Of a stretch of DNA of 64,000 bases, positions 20,010 to 32,671 are shown in pieces; positions within the stretch are counted from its first letter, which is position 1; the number at the start of each line of letters is the position of its first letter. The translations under genes and the position numbers were made by a program. This stretch comes from Takakia lepidozioides (Eukaryota > Streptophyta > Takakiopsida > Takakiales > Takakiaceae), in the NCBI GenBank assembly GCA_030704615.1, contig CM060731.1, positions 43,772,001 through 43,836,000 of the forward strand, in the 5' to 3' direction. The notes beneath the pieces were generated by a model, which ran no database searches, had not been told where the DNA came from, and saw only the letters and a list, made by a program, of their open reading frames with translations.

Positions 20010-23000
20010 TATCCCGATAGCTTTTGGAATATAGTTCAGAGTTACATAATCTGGTAGACGAAGTTTCTATGAGGCATCAGTCATCTGTTGGATCGATCAA
20101 CAATTTGACCACAACGTTTGGCAATTTCGCGAATTGTATCATACATCTGAACTTGGGGTGGGGATCCAGCCGTGGCAGCAGAGCTTGCTAAACATCTAGC
20201 AAAGTAAGGACTATCTGCATATGTAGCATCAATTTTCCAATATGAGATTGTTTTAATAATCAATTTCTCATCATGTTGAAAATAAAAAACGTTTGTCAAG
20301 AACGTGTTGGCTCTAAGTCTGCCACGTTCCGAGCCCTCATTGGTTTAAGAAATGTAGGTGCGTATTCCATATACAGAATATGCATGTGCGAATTCCACCA
20401 GTGAGACAGCTGGCTCCAATATTCTGCTTTTTAATCAATGAAGCACTAGGTAATCTTAACGGCGTCGTTGCGTCGGTGGAGCGAAGGAGTGAGGGAGTGG
20501 TATTTTGTTACGGGGATGGAATTCGAGGTCGAGAAGCTTGAAGATGCTAGCGCGCTTTTTGGTAGCAGCTTGGAGGTGGTAGAGCGGGTTTACGTAGCTT
20601 GCTTTCTGGTAGCGACTTGTGAGGCGTTTTTGTTGGAGACGAAGACTAGAGGCGACTGTACGGTGTCTGTTTTACGATCGGAGGGAACCTCAAGGCCTCT
20701 GTTGTTGTTCCGGACTCAGACAACAAAGAGGAACAAAAGCTAAGTATCGAGGAAGAATGACCTCATTGTCTGGCTGCCCCTTTCTGAACGGGCCAGGTGA
20801 ACTGCCTTGTAATCGTTAGGTGTTTTAAGATGAAACAACTTACCAGAGTTTAAAACTTTGAAGTAATTGAAGAACTGGCCTATGCATTCTCTTGGCGGCC
20901 CTTATTCTGCTCTCTTCATTATCTTTCGAACGTGAATTTGTTCTGCAACTCATTCTATGTGCAGGTTGCTATGCTCATGCAGGAGAAATTGTACCGGGCT
21001 TTTTGAACAGTACTACAGCTGAGGAAACATCGATTACTGGGACGAGAGTCCTCCGCCCTGACAGTGAGTGACATCAGTATTTTATCAGTTGGTGTTCTGT
21101 CGATGGTTGCTTAATGCTTGAATGCTAAGTGCTATCAGCATTTATTGCATGAATGATGCTAGTGTTATCAGCATTTATTAGCATTTATTGCATGAAGAAG
21201 CTGAAGACAAGCTCAAAGCAAAGGAAGAGCTCAAGAGAGTGAAAAACGAAAAAAAAGATGAAAAATTGCAAATGCAACCTCACAGGAGAAAAGAAAAAGA
21301 ACTGAGAAAGAAAAAAAATACAACAGTAGCTCTACAACCAAAAAAGAGGCTACATTTGTTGCACCCTTGGTCCAACAACCTTAGATGTTGCTTTTAGCCT
21401 TTAGCCTTCCGTTCTTTGCATACTTGAACATGAGTGATGAACCTAATTCAGTGTTTCAGTGAATCTACTTAAATCAGTGGATTTGATATTAGGATATTTG
21501 TTTCATTTGGTGTTTTCCATGTTTCAGAAGAAAATATTAGTGACTAGTTGGGTCTGATGAGCCTGTCCGGTGTCTGGTGAAGGGAAATAACTTTTTTAGG
21601 AATAGTTGCAAACCCATGTGAACTAAAATTAAGAAAGGATGCAACTTTTTGCATAAAACTTGAATTTTCTTTTTGAACTACTGAGCTAACTTCATTAGTG
21701 ATTTGAATGTCCAAAAATAATACAAAAAAGCAAATACCCACATATTAATTATGTCTTGCAAAGTCTTAAATGTCTGGTCATTGGAGTAGCTACGATAACA
21801 ACCACCACAAACCTCATGCTCCACTATGCCCAAGCGATGGATAGGATTGACAAGTTCCCCTTGCCCATACGGTACCACAGCCTCCACACGCACCATCAAA
21901 TCCTGTAAAAAAACACATAAATGAGGCTGACAAACTTGAAACATAGAAAGACAATCTTCAGACAAGCCAAACATGGCAAACCACCTTTTAGCACCCTCAT
22001 CGCCTCCATGAATCATGAAAAAAGGAAAATACCTAATTGACATGATTTTGAAATTTTTCATGATTTTGTATTGGAAATTAGGGTTAAATTTTTTAAAAAG
22101 CGAAAATTTGGGGTCAAATTTCAAGCAGTAAGATCTTACTCAATAAAACTCCAAAATTCATGGGATTTTTAGCATATGATTCTAGTGAAGATTTGCATTC
22201 GCCTTACAGAAGATTTTTTTAAATCATGTACACGTATAAAAAGTTGATTTTTATGTAGAAATTATTACCAGTAAAATAATAGGACTTAATATATTTTGAA
22301 AATTTTGAAACTGAAACTGTGTACTCCAAATTTTAATCATAAATTCAAATTTATCAATTAGTTATGGTGATTTTTGAGATGTGCAGAAACTTATGCTGAC
22401 CACTGTATCGAGCTTCTTGATGCCTTACTACTTTGAATATTGATGTCTAACAATTTAGAGCAGCCCAGGGCGTGTGCAGTTCAAGCAGGCTGAATCAAAA
22501 TACACTGTGATTTATGCTTTAATTCTTGGACAACACTTGGAACACTTTCTAATGCATCAATGACATACTATTCTACTGCCCTCTTAATAGGGGACACCTA
22601 AGTTCACCCAAGCTGTTGATCTCCACACTAGTTTTGATATTTAGTTTAGTCTTCTTCTTTGTACGGTTGTTGTAGTTTACGCCACACAGATTTTGACATG
22701 GGGTGCATTAATGCATTAAACGGGTTTTAAGTATGAAGTATGTTACTGCAAATTATATGTTGTAATATATGTCTGTCTGTTTTTGTAAAGCAAGAACCAC
22801 CTCAGACTCAGCCTTCAAGATCATGGTGGAAATGGGGATCAGAGCATTCAGCTTCTGTACCCAAGGCAGACGTGGTCAGCAGCTGATCATGACTTATGGT
22901 CCTTGTGGGGATTTGGGGCAAACTTTCCTCAATAGTCTTATGGACTTGGTCGTACTGATGAGGAAGCCAAAATCGGTCTGGCCTCCTGGATGTAGAGCTG

Positions 23001-23200
23001 GTGCAACCACGACAAAACTGGAAACGTTAAACATGACTCATATTCTTCATAGCATAGGTAATCGATAGGCACCTTCATATACAAAAGCCGCACACAAAGT
23101 CGTCTTCCTTAGTCTTCAATGTGCAGGTTCAAAGGAATCATTCATTGCCTCTCTGGTACATCAAACTAGGTCCAATGGAGCCTGCCCACAGCTCTCAAAT
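20010..23200. other. No supported gene; AT-rich intergenic DNA
   Basis: Only short frames with low-complexity translations, for example a Lys/Glu-rich stretch near 21.2 kb. A minus-strand frame at 21678-22124 has ordinary composition (RWFAMFGLSEDCL) and could be an old coding remnant, but nothing confirms it. Confidence 0.4.
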
Positions 23201-23204
23201 CTAC

Positions 23205-23345
23205 AGGAGGGTGGATTGCAAAGGTTTCATGGCGGATAGTGCTCAGGCGAATTTCAATGCTGTTCGAATTGTCTTCGGATCGCCAATGCACCTGTTAGGT
23301 GCCTTGAACAAAGATCGAGACCTGTCGACCAGTTTGGCGAAGCAA
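23205..23345 (+). pseudogene. Fragment of SWIM-family transposase
   Basis: The translation contains GFMADSAQANFNAVRIVFGS, nearly identical to the catalytic-core block of the intact transposase at 9381-12961. It then diverges after a few residues. Neither the upstream core nor the SWIM finger is present nearby, so this is a short relic. Confidence 0.75.
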
Positions 23346-24414
23346 GTGACTGCTAGAAGACCGCCGAACTGACAGTTGCAGGTCGAATGGAGCAGGCTCG
23401 CGTTCACGAACAGATCCACGATTAGGGATTTAAAAAAGTGGACTTGGAGATGGCAAGAGTGGAGAAGATGAGGATGATGTTGTACTGGCGGCTAGAGCAG
23501 ATCTGCTCTCGACAGGAAATCAGACTGAGCATGGCATGGCGTGGTGGTTGGGTGGACCGGATGCTCTAACCGGTGCTGTGCTTACAGAGTTGTAAGTCGA
23601 TGTTAGAGTAGACATCACAGGCCTTTGTTCGTCTGCAGCAGCAGGGGCTATGATCTCTCTTTTGTACAGAGCGATGGTGTAAATACTATGACTAAGGTCT
23701 CACAAGTGCTGATTTGAAAAGGGGCAGTTTAGAGTTGATTCTAGTCACTGTTTGTGAATACACTTATGTGAAGAACAAGGCTGAACTATCTTTGGACTGG
23801 AGTGATCTCTGTTACGATCTGAACCAAAGAATTGTGACTGGAATAAGAGAGGATGGTTACCAGGGATCCATACTGGGTTTGGATTGAATTGAGGCCCTAT
23901 GATTATGAAGAGACAAGTGCCTTGGAAATGTTGTTGATTTTCCTGTTGGATGAAATCAAGCAAGCAATTTTCTTTGGAGTTTTGGTAAATACCCTGTGAA
24001 CAGAAAAACAAGTAGAGTGCCTGAAATTGGTCATAGTTGGACAGAGGAAAGAGTGTCAGACCCCTTTCAGCACCCTCCTGTAGATGAGCGTCAATGCAAA
24101 ACTTTAGGATTGCCGTGTTTTAATATCTTTCTATGATTGGAGCCTCTAATGTAGATTGTGATTGCCAGGCAACTCTTGTGCCAACACAGTATACCGGTAT
24201 ACTTGAATCAGTACGACACAAAGCCTTTATAATTACAGGTATTAAAATTGTCATCTGACGGTTCCCAGGTCGGAAACCTTGAAACTTACTGCTGTGATGA
24301 TTTCCAGGACGATATAACTGAAGGGAACATCAGCTGCTTACTATCCAATCCCTTACGACCACCAACCAGGAACTTACGAGAAGCCTCCATCAGGAATACA
24401 ACCTAGTAGCTGAG

Positions 24415-25922
24415 CTAAAAGTGTTCACCCTCCACATTAAATGGAGGAATGAGGAACTTCATTCCCATCTTACACGAGAATTGGTTGTCACCAATGAAGT
24501 AATAAGTCGAACTGTAGTGATCGAGTTTGTAACTGATTGGAAAAGTGTTGCCAGGCGCTGACCAGTAGGCACTTGCAACAGCGCAATCGTCGTATGCTTC
24601 TTGACTTGAAACCAAACTGACACCAGTGAAGACAGGGATCGCTGGGACCGCATGGAAAACTGGCAAGATGAAAGAATTGATGTGAGGTAGGAAAATGAGA
24701 GTGTAAAGACAGGTACGTGCTTGTACGTTTCCTCTATGAGTCCATACAATGGGACTTACAGCTGGACTAACCCTCTACTAACCTAGACAATGAGTCAAGC
24801 AATTACAAGCCAAAACATACGAGTGCAACTGCTATAACCACTACATAGAGACAATTTTACAGTATTAGTGTGAAAACCATTGTAAGCAGATAGACATCAA
24901 CCACCCTATCTTCTACATCCTACTAGCGCTCAATTACTTTGAGTACTTTTAAGGATACCTTCCAAAATATAAGATCATGAACACTCGATGATTAATTACA
25001 TTGCTTTACTCAAAGTCAGATGCCATACATACAGAGATTGTCAAATCGCACTATATTTGCAGCCGCAACCCATTGTTGATAGAAATGCATTGATGGCGGC
25101 GGAGGCTCGCTCCAACCGATAGCGCCGCCCACCGTCAGGGTTCTCCCCCGGGGATCAGGAATAGGAATGGGGACAGCTGAGACAAATGGAGGAACAAAGA
25201 ACTTCATTCCGATCTGACACATTAACTTATCATCAGCAATGAAGTAATAGGTCGAACTATACTCAAAGAGTACGTAATTGGTTGGGAGCGCTTTGGCAGG
25301 CGCTGTCCAAATGACATCCGTAATATCACATGTGTCGTAGGCCTGTTGATTACTGGCCAGACTGACACCAGTATAGACCGGGGTCCTTGGTTCACCCATG
25401 AAAACTGCATGCATAGACCAGAGTGAGATTGTATTCCTAAGAGAGTCCAGAGATCACAGAGATGTGAGTTCAGTTTTCTCCATGAGTCTATATTATCTGC
25501 GATAACCACTGTATGGATTGACATTTTCCCTGGATAATATTCCTGCGGAAGCCTGCAGTGTACAACATCAGCCCCTCGATCTTATCCTATATATATTCAT
25601 AATGATCCACATATATTAAGCACACCTTCCAAGCCATATCATGAGTGTGCTTCAGAGATTGTATCTAGAAAGAAATATAGATTTATGCCATACATAGATT
25701 GTTAAATCGCCTGATCTTAGAGGCGGTAGCCCATTGTTGAAAGGAAATCTGGGATGAAGGCATGCTCCAACCATACTCGCCTCCCACTGTAAGGTTTCTG
25801 TAGCCAGGAACAGGAACCGCAAGCATGTTTCTAGTTGCTGCTGCAGGGCACAGCAGCATCAAGCAGGCCACCAACTGCACCACTGCAGCCACAACTGTGA
25901 CCTTGACCACTGTCACGGCCAT
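24415..25922 (-). CDS. Two-domain phytocyanin (early-nodulin-like) protein
   Basis: Exons 25922-25694, 25404-25033 and 24659-24415 join with two phase-1 introns to give about 281 residues. Residues 1-25 are a hydrophobic signal peptide from the ATG at 25922. Each of two tandem domains has an N-half with TVGGxxGW and a W...RF(D/N)NLC stretch, and a C-half with the (G/T)GVSL, YD(T/D)C, Y-Y-F-I and C..GMKF blocks of the phytocyanin fold (PF02298). The conserved Cys pair for the disulfide is kept. The copper ligands are not: the His of HDV, the Cys of FIC and the His of HC are replaced. The protein is therefore probably non-copper-binding, as in ENODLs, secreted and possibly at the cell surface. 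No GPI-type tail is visible. The middle exon encodes the C-half of domain 1 and the N-half of domain 2. Confidence 0.75.
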
Positions 25923-26937
25923 CTCTTCTTGGTACCGTAACGCCTGCACCGGCAGAGAAATTCTGAGTCACTAGAGAAAGTACCTTGAGAGCAGTTACGC
26001 AGCGGCTGGATCTATATCCGAGTCGTTCAAACTTGTGAAGAAGGGATCGGGGAGTTTCAGGCCGAGCGCTGGCCTACCATTTCCTCCCCATGATCTTGAC
26101 ATGTTGAGACTGGCATGCGACGACCCGACCGTCGGTGCTGGCCCCATGCGACGTCGACGTCCAATCGGCATCTGCACCGATCTAAATAGGGAAATGGTCG
26201 GACGGAATAGAATCGGTTGATAGCACTATGCTTTGCAGAGGAATATACCATTCGGGGCTTTGTTATCGAAGTATATTGGAAGGCCCTAGAGGGTTGTCAG
26301 TGATGCTTTGCTTTTGGTTTTATGATCAGACAAGGTTCAAAGGCTTGCTAACTTAGGAGGTTGTCTAGTTTAGGCTTCCTGTGATGATCACGGATATGGT
26401 ACCAGCTCTTTGCTCTTCACAAGGTTATTTGGTTTAATTATGACTTCACAAAAAGGCTTCCTAGAGCTTTTTCTTTTTAAATAAAAGAGTATTCAATGGA
26501 CCCAAGAGACAGGTGAATAGTTACAGGTACGTGCCAAATGTTCGTATCGTAGAGCAGCTGTCAAGGCAAAATCTTTAAGTTTGAGATAATTGAATTTGAG
26601 TAGCAAGTATCAAAGCTCCATCAGCAATCACTCATATTCTGATCTTGGATTCATGAGCACTAGTACTTAAAGATTTTCTTCCTTGGTGATCCAGGTTGGT
26701 GATCAACCATATCATATTAAAACATGAAAGCCAGTCATATAGCCACTGTACCATTATTTAGAAAACCTGAGAGGAGAAGAGTTTTTATTTACGCTAACTT
26801 CGGTAGGCCTCTCTTATTTACAGGTGATCGGATAGAACAAGAGTAAACGAAAATCCAAGTCTCCAAACCGTCACACGTGAGCTGGAAGTCCACTGATCTA
26901 TATGCGCCATATAAAGTATATAACGAGTGTCTGGCCT

Positions 26938-27795
26938 CTAGAAATGCTCAGAATTTTCAAATGGGGAAAATGGAGGGATATGGAACTTCATTCCTGATTT
27001 GCAATCGAACTCATTGTCAGCCACAAAGTAATAGTCAACACCGAAGTCTCTGACTCCATAATTGGTTGGGAACTTGCTTGCAGGTGTGGTCCAGTTGGGC
27101 CTATCGACTCTGCAATCCTTGTAGTCGGCCTCCGAGACTAGACTGATACCACTAGAATGGAATACAGGCCATCTGTATTCTTGGCTATGGATGAAAACTG
27201 CAATCAGCATGCACCATGATATTTAAGCGAAGGAGAGAAAATTACATACACATTGAAGAGTCTTTCCTCCATGAGCTTATAAGGATTGGAATTGCTAAAC
27301 TTACACGATTCATCAACTAGTCTGGTCCTTACAGGCCCACAATCATTTATAAACAGCTGGTAGTTGCAGATATAACTATATATGAAATGAACCTCATCTG
27401 GCTTTTAATCCTGTACAAGCATTATTGTCCTTATATTATACTAACTACGTTAAGCAAATGTCTTGAGAATTGCACCTATTACAGAGACCAGTCCTGAACA
27501 GTACTGCTTCAGAGATTGCAGAATGGAAAGAGCCAAAGAGGAGCAATTAGGTGCTTACAAAGATTGTCAAATCGCCTGATGTGATTAGCCCAAGCCCAAT
27601 ATTGATACCAATCCTCTGTTGGAGGGAGGTTCCAACCTCTCCCGCAACCGGCCCCTGGACCCCCCCAACTGTGAGATTTCGCAACCCAGCAACGTCTAGA
27701 TGTCCTCCTGTCCCAGCAGCATCTGCGACCTGCAGAAGCAGCATGACCACCACAGAGGCCATCAATGTCACCCCCCTCACCCCTGTCACCTCCAT
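26938..27795 (-). CDS. Phytocyanin-like protein with a one-base frame break
   Basis: Exon 1 (27795-27559) encodes a signal peptide and NLTVGG; exon 2 (27197-26938) encodes GISLVSEADYKDC, a YYF block and CKSGMKFHIPPF. The intron is phase 1 only if one base is added to the run of seven G residues (coding strand) just after TVGG. That addition also restores the GW and WYQYWAWANHIRRFDNLC block seen in the neighbouring gene. Either this is a pseudogene or the homopolymer is miscounted. The copper ligands are absent here too. Same orientation as the 24.4-25.9 kb gene and clearly its tandem paralogue. Confidence 0.65.
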
Positions 27796-27849
27796 GCTAG
27801 CGCTTTTCCGAACTACACCTCACACCTACAGAAGAACCACAAACTAGAT

Positions 27850-30390
27850 TTCAACCGGTCCCGTGTGTAAGCAAAGATAGAACGACCCAGAGCATGAAGA
27901 TGGGATGCAGTAATCCTGAATATATATATGCACTTCATTAGCCCAAGGAAGTCTAGATCTATCCATAAACAAACCTGCCGAAGATATCAAGTAAGAATAT
28001 CCAAGGAATATTATCTGGCCGTCGGTGTCTCCATGATGTAAGATCATGTGAAGATTCTCTTTTGGGCCACTGGCAGTGCACTCTAGAGAAAGCATCCTAT
28101 TGGGGCCCGCTTTGCTATCACAATGACAGGCCTCCAAGTATTTGTTTTCTCACAAAGAGAGAGAGAAGACAGAGACCTGAGCCCCTTGGGCCCCTTATAC
28201 TGGTGACGCCCCCGGCCAAGGCCCTTACCAAGCGTAAGGAAATGCCAATTATTTTTTTGTCTAGAGCAACAGCCACGATCTATTCAGATCGACGTTTCCT
28301 GTTGGCCACGGCTTATCTGAGGGCTGCCATCAAATTAAACTAGGCGCTAATTTCTTTATTTCTAGATCTTTCCAGACCCTAGGTATATCGACGGTCCGCT
28401 ATTATTTGATCCCACCACCAGGATTGCTCTTAGTTCTAACGGTTGAGATCAATCACGATCAACGGCTCGAAAGCTTTAGTTCGCCCCTTATGAACTGCAC
28501 CAGATCCTAACTACGCTCATTAGTTGCGTAGTTGCGTAGTTGTCTTTTCCTACTAGCTTATCGGTTGCTTCTTCGTTTTGTCGCTAGTTTCTGCGTGTTT
28601 TAGCGCTTGTTTTCTGGTAGTATCTGCTTCTCCCCTCCGGATTTTGTTGTTGTAGATACCTGCGCTTCCATAGGAGCATAGGAGCATGGCATTTGTGGCC
28701 ACACCATGGGTGCACAGCTGAGTGAGATCTGACTTCCATACACCTGTGGATGTCTTGTGCGAGTCTTGTGTTGGACCACTCAGCTGGTCATGCTCCAATA
28801 TGGGTTCCTAATTCACAGTGTCATACATCATTGAAAGCGATGTTTTTGAACCCTTCAGGCTTTGGGGTTTAAGGTTCAGTACTCAACCAAGTTCATGTCC
28901 TGTTATTTGGGGGAAGATAGGTATGGTGGTGCATACACTTACGCCCGCTGAGAAGTGAAACTGCGTGCTTTTTGTTCGCACTGTTGCTATCAGTTTTGGC
29001 TTGACTGGAGCATGTTGAATTATTGAGCTAAGGTTCTGCCGAAAATTTGTTGTTCGACGTATGGTATACATGATCAAGAAATCTGCATCTGTTGTTTTTC
29101 ATGGAAATTTGTATACCTAAGCGAGTATACAGGTTGTGGGGATGGCTTGGGGGGTGATTTGAGTCCGGTTGTTCTTGAGGGTGAGCGACGAAGTTCCTTG
29201 GGTATGTTGATCTGGCCAACAATCCCAAATTGTTAGTGTGATGTCATGGAAACTCTTCAAATGCGGGTTTCTTTTCATCTCTAAGATAAATGACTTGCAG
29301 AACAGTTGGCAGACGCTTGGGGAGAGTTTGGTCCTTTCAAACAGGTCAATGGTACTTATGACTTTTCGTATTCCAGCATTGTGTGCCCGTATAAATCAAG
29401 ATTGCCAAAAGATTTAGGACCATGATATTGAAGCAAAATGGTTTAGTTATTGCATGGGTTTTGCAGGAAAGGCTTTTATAAAGGAAGTCACTTCATTGGG
29501 TTGTACTATTGGAAAAGAAACAAGAGAAACTGCTGTCAGGAAGGAGCTGGTACTCTACTTCACCAAATTGAGATGTATTAAGTACTAATAGGAACGACAC
29601 AGCCCACATTTTTCCAATTCTTCTGAGCAGTCATGGCAGCGACGTCCACCTATGTTCCTCCCAAGGTTAGGTGTCCTTTGGACAGGCCTATGGCAACGAT
29701 GAGTACGGAGGAAGAGGCTCCTGGTTATGCTTACAGACTTGGAGAATCTAGAAGATTTCCCGGTGTACTTAATGCTCTCAAACATGTTTTACAGAAGAGT
29801 TCTGAAGAGGACCAAGAGATGGCTCGGAAAAGACCACTGCATCTTCCACCTGCAAGCTCTTGATTTAGAAATTTAAGATGGGTTTACAAATTTGAGCTCG
29901 AATCTGCCTATTTTCATGTATATTTTAATCTGTATTTTGAATGTTAAATTTTTATACTAGTAGATGATTGAAAGAAAATAGGAATAATGTAAGAACTTAA
30001 TGGATAGTGCGATCTGATGGTACTTTCTTTCGCCGGATTCCGGCAGCCTGGGCTCCTCCGGCTGCGCCTTGTCAAGCCCCTCTTATTATTACCTTTAGCT
30101 ATCAAATTCTAGCGACGACCGAAGGAATAGGGTGCCGTATCTCCACGTCATCATCTCCACGTCGTCATAGCCACGTCATCGTAGCCACATCATCGTTGTC
30201 ATCAATTTCTTTGGAACCTGCCCAAATGCCCGAAATTAACCGGGGGAGGTGTCTTGCAGCGAGGGGAAGGGTGACGATGTCCCTGCGTGTTTGAGCGCGG
30301 AGGTTTGTGATTTCATAAGGAGATCCTACGTGGTGGGTGCTACAAAACCTTTTTTCGTTTCCAAATGGAAACTGCTGCAGTATGAGGATT
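27850..30390. other. No supported gene
   Basis: Scattered short frames. A 76-codon plus-strand frame (29633-29863) has ordinary composition but no domain, homology or splice context that I can see. Confidence 0.4.
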
Positions 30391-30401
30391 CCAAGCCCAT
30401 C

Positions 30402-31170
30402 ACTACAGGAAAAGGGAGGACTTTGCGACGCCCGAGCCACGCCGCAGCGTCGGGAAAACGTCCTTTTCAGGCACGCGGCAGGCGCAGAATTTGCGACGCC
30501 CGGCAGTCGCGTGGGCGTCGCCAAAATGACGTCGCAAAAATGCGACGTATGGGGGTCGCGAGCCCCCGCCCCAACTCCCACGACTGCCGGACATCGCTTT
30601 TCAGGCCGTCCGCACCGATGGCAGGGGCCTCCGGCGAGCGACGTCTCGCCGTCGCGGCCCTCCAGCCGACGGAGTTGGTGGGGGCGTCGGCGCGGCGTCG
30701 CATCCCTTTTTTTTTCTAACCTGCCCGGGAGTCCCATCCTAAAACCCAAAAACACGTGGCATAAGCCGGGTGGTACGCCAAACGACTATTGGGTGTGGCA
30801 AAAAAAAACAGCGGGAGCAGGAGTCGGGCTCCGCCACGCCCGGGCATGGGTTTTCGCGAAGCTCTGGCGTCGCTTTGTTTTATATTTAATCAAAAAAAAA
30901 AAACGTGGCACAGGCAGGTGGCGGACTCCGCGACGCCAGGGCGTCGCGGCTTGCGACCCCCGGACCAAAAAAACACGTCGCAGGGGGTGTCGGACGTTGC
31001 CGCCCGCAAATGGGTTTTGCGACGCCCGACCGTCGCGGCTTGCGACCCCCTCTCAAAAAGCACATCACCATTGGCGACGTCCTGCAGTCGCGAGGGCAGT
31101 CTGGTGGGAGGGGTTGGGGGTTGATTTTGGGGGTGAATTGGGGGTGGTTTTTTGTTTTTGCCTGGTTTTG
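30402..31170 (+). mobile_element. GC-rich block with CACTA-type terminus and GCGACGCC subterminal repeats
   Basis: It begins CACTACAGGAAAAGGG, the usual start of plant CACTA elements, and continues with many direct and inverted GCGACGCCC / GGGCGTCGC and TTGCGACCCC motifs typical of CACTA subterminal regions. The block is far richer in G+C and CpG than its surroundings. I did not find the matching end (TTTTCCTGTAGTG), so it is either a non-autonomous element truncated on the right or an isolated end. The long reading frames across it are products of high GC, not genes. Confidence 0.5.
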
Positions 31171-31686
31171 TTTTTGGGGATATGAGACCTTACAGTTCCA
31201 TTTCTCTGATTTAGCAAGTACACAATTGAGCAAGCATGAATCGAGGGTGAGGACGGTGCGACACATGAATAAGATGGAAGATGGAAATATGGAAATATAT
31301 TTACAGGAAATGAGCTGAAAAACTCATAAGGGTTCAGTAGGCTGACCCTGGGACCTACATGGACTAGGACTAGTCATCCTCATTGGGTATCCTTGGACGT
31401 TCACACCTCAGGCCACAGTAAGGTTTTGGGATTTCATCCTTTTTTTCCATATCATGCACTATCTATGGCTGGATGCCATCTCTCCGATGATTCGTCGACC
31501 ATTTTGTTTTTGGCCATAATCCCTCAAGCGCCAGCTGAACATGCTCGAGAGTTTCTGGCATTGGCTTATCCAGTTTGGCGAGAATGTTTCCCCAGTATTG
31601 GTTGTATTGTTCCATTAGACCTCTGTAATGATCATCAAGCAAAATTCATTTCGTCCAAAAATCCGTGTATTTTTTAATTCTATTTT

Positions 31687-32665
31687 CTATGAATGACTGT
31701 TTGTCGGAGGAGTCGTCTCCGACTCCCCAGATTGGTCTTGTGGAACGACGTCTGGGTCTCCTTCAAGGAACTTGGGTGTCCCGTCAGGATTTGACTTCCA
31801 CATCTTCACGCTGGTGTTGTTTGGAAACCAATCTGAATCAGTAGCTGACTTCTTGTACTTCATGACAGGCCAACCCTCTGCATCCTTAAAAAAACGAAAC
31901 ACTTGCATATCTGAAATCCCGACCAATGCCTCCTTTCCATCCAGAATACAGCCCTTTATGAACTTCTTGAAGTCGGGAACCTCCTGAATAATCTGTGGAA
32001 TGAACTGCAGATCTTGCGAGATCATGAATGACCTCATGAAATCCGAAAGAATGTCGAAAGGTAGCTAAAGAAACCGTCGATATCTTCATGGGTGTGGCCG
32101 ACCATGAGAAACCCTAGCTGGATCTCTTCAAAAACATCTTTGGCAGTGAGGAGGGATAAAAAAGCAAGCATCCATCTGCTTATTGTCCTTCGCGGAGTTG
32201 TCCATTTGTAAGTAGAATCTTCTTAGAAGTGGACGAGTACCCCGTTTGTCTTCCGGCCTACAGGGTTTCAGAGCATCCAAACATCTCGATTTACTTCTTA
32301 AGAGCGATTCGAAAAACTCATTTTGAAGTTCATAATCGAAAATGTTCCTAGACTTGCGACAGGTTGGCTTTTCCAGCTGGCGTAGGCAACGAGCCAAAGA
32401 CCCAATTGTAAAGTTTGAATTTCCCTTCCAGAACTCAAGAGAGAACTGACCGTAAGCTCCATCACCGTGTCCGTGCGTGACCATTCTCGTTAGTGAGACA
32501 AGCAGCTGACCCAATCCCGATATCATCTAGTTTGGAGTCTGTAGCATTGGAATAGTTTTTTTCCTATGATCTATTTTGTCGTGAATAATATAGAGAAACT
32601 CCTCTGGAATCATAACATATTCATTCCTCCAGCTATGGTATAATCTGCTGCTCAACTCTGAGGGC
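31687..32665 (-). pseudogene. Second copy of IIHDKMDH/GHTHEDID transposase-like gene, fragment
   Basis: At 32346-32665 the DNA aligns closely with 1-300 (same strand). The translation gives LVSLTRMVTHGHGDGAYGQ, QMDNSAKDNK and, after a frameshift near 32150, VFEEIQLGFLMVGHTHEDID, then a C-terminal stretch ending at 31687. The DN and GHTHEDID blocks are the catalytic-looking part of the family. It is cut at about 32665, where a GTGAGC-type array of another element begins. It carries the C-terminal half missing from the first copy because of the window edge. Confidence 0.65.
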
Positions 32666-32671
32666 AGCTAG

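Noticed and set aside
21678-22124. 148-codon minus-strand frame
   Set aside because: Composition is protein-like in the middle, but the N-terminal part is AT-rich Phe/Lys/Asn and no family is recognised.
30249-31185. Several 60-280 codon frames on both strands in the GC-rich block
   Set aside because: High GC lowers stop frequency; the frames overlap in all phases and translate to Arg/Ala/Pro-rich low-complexity sequence.
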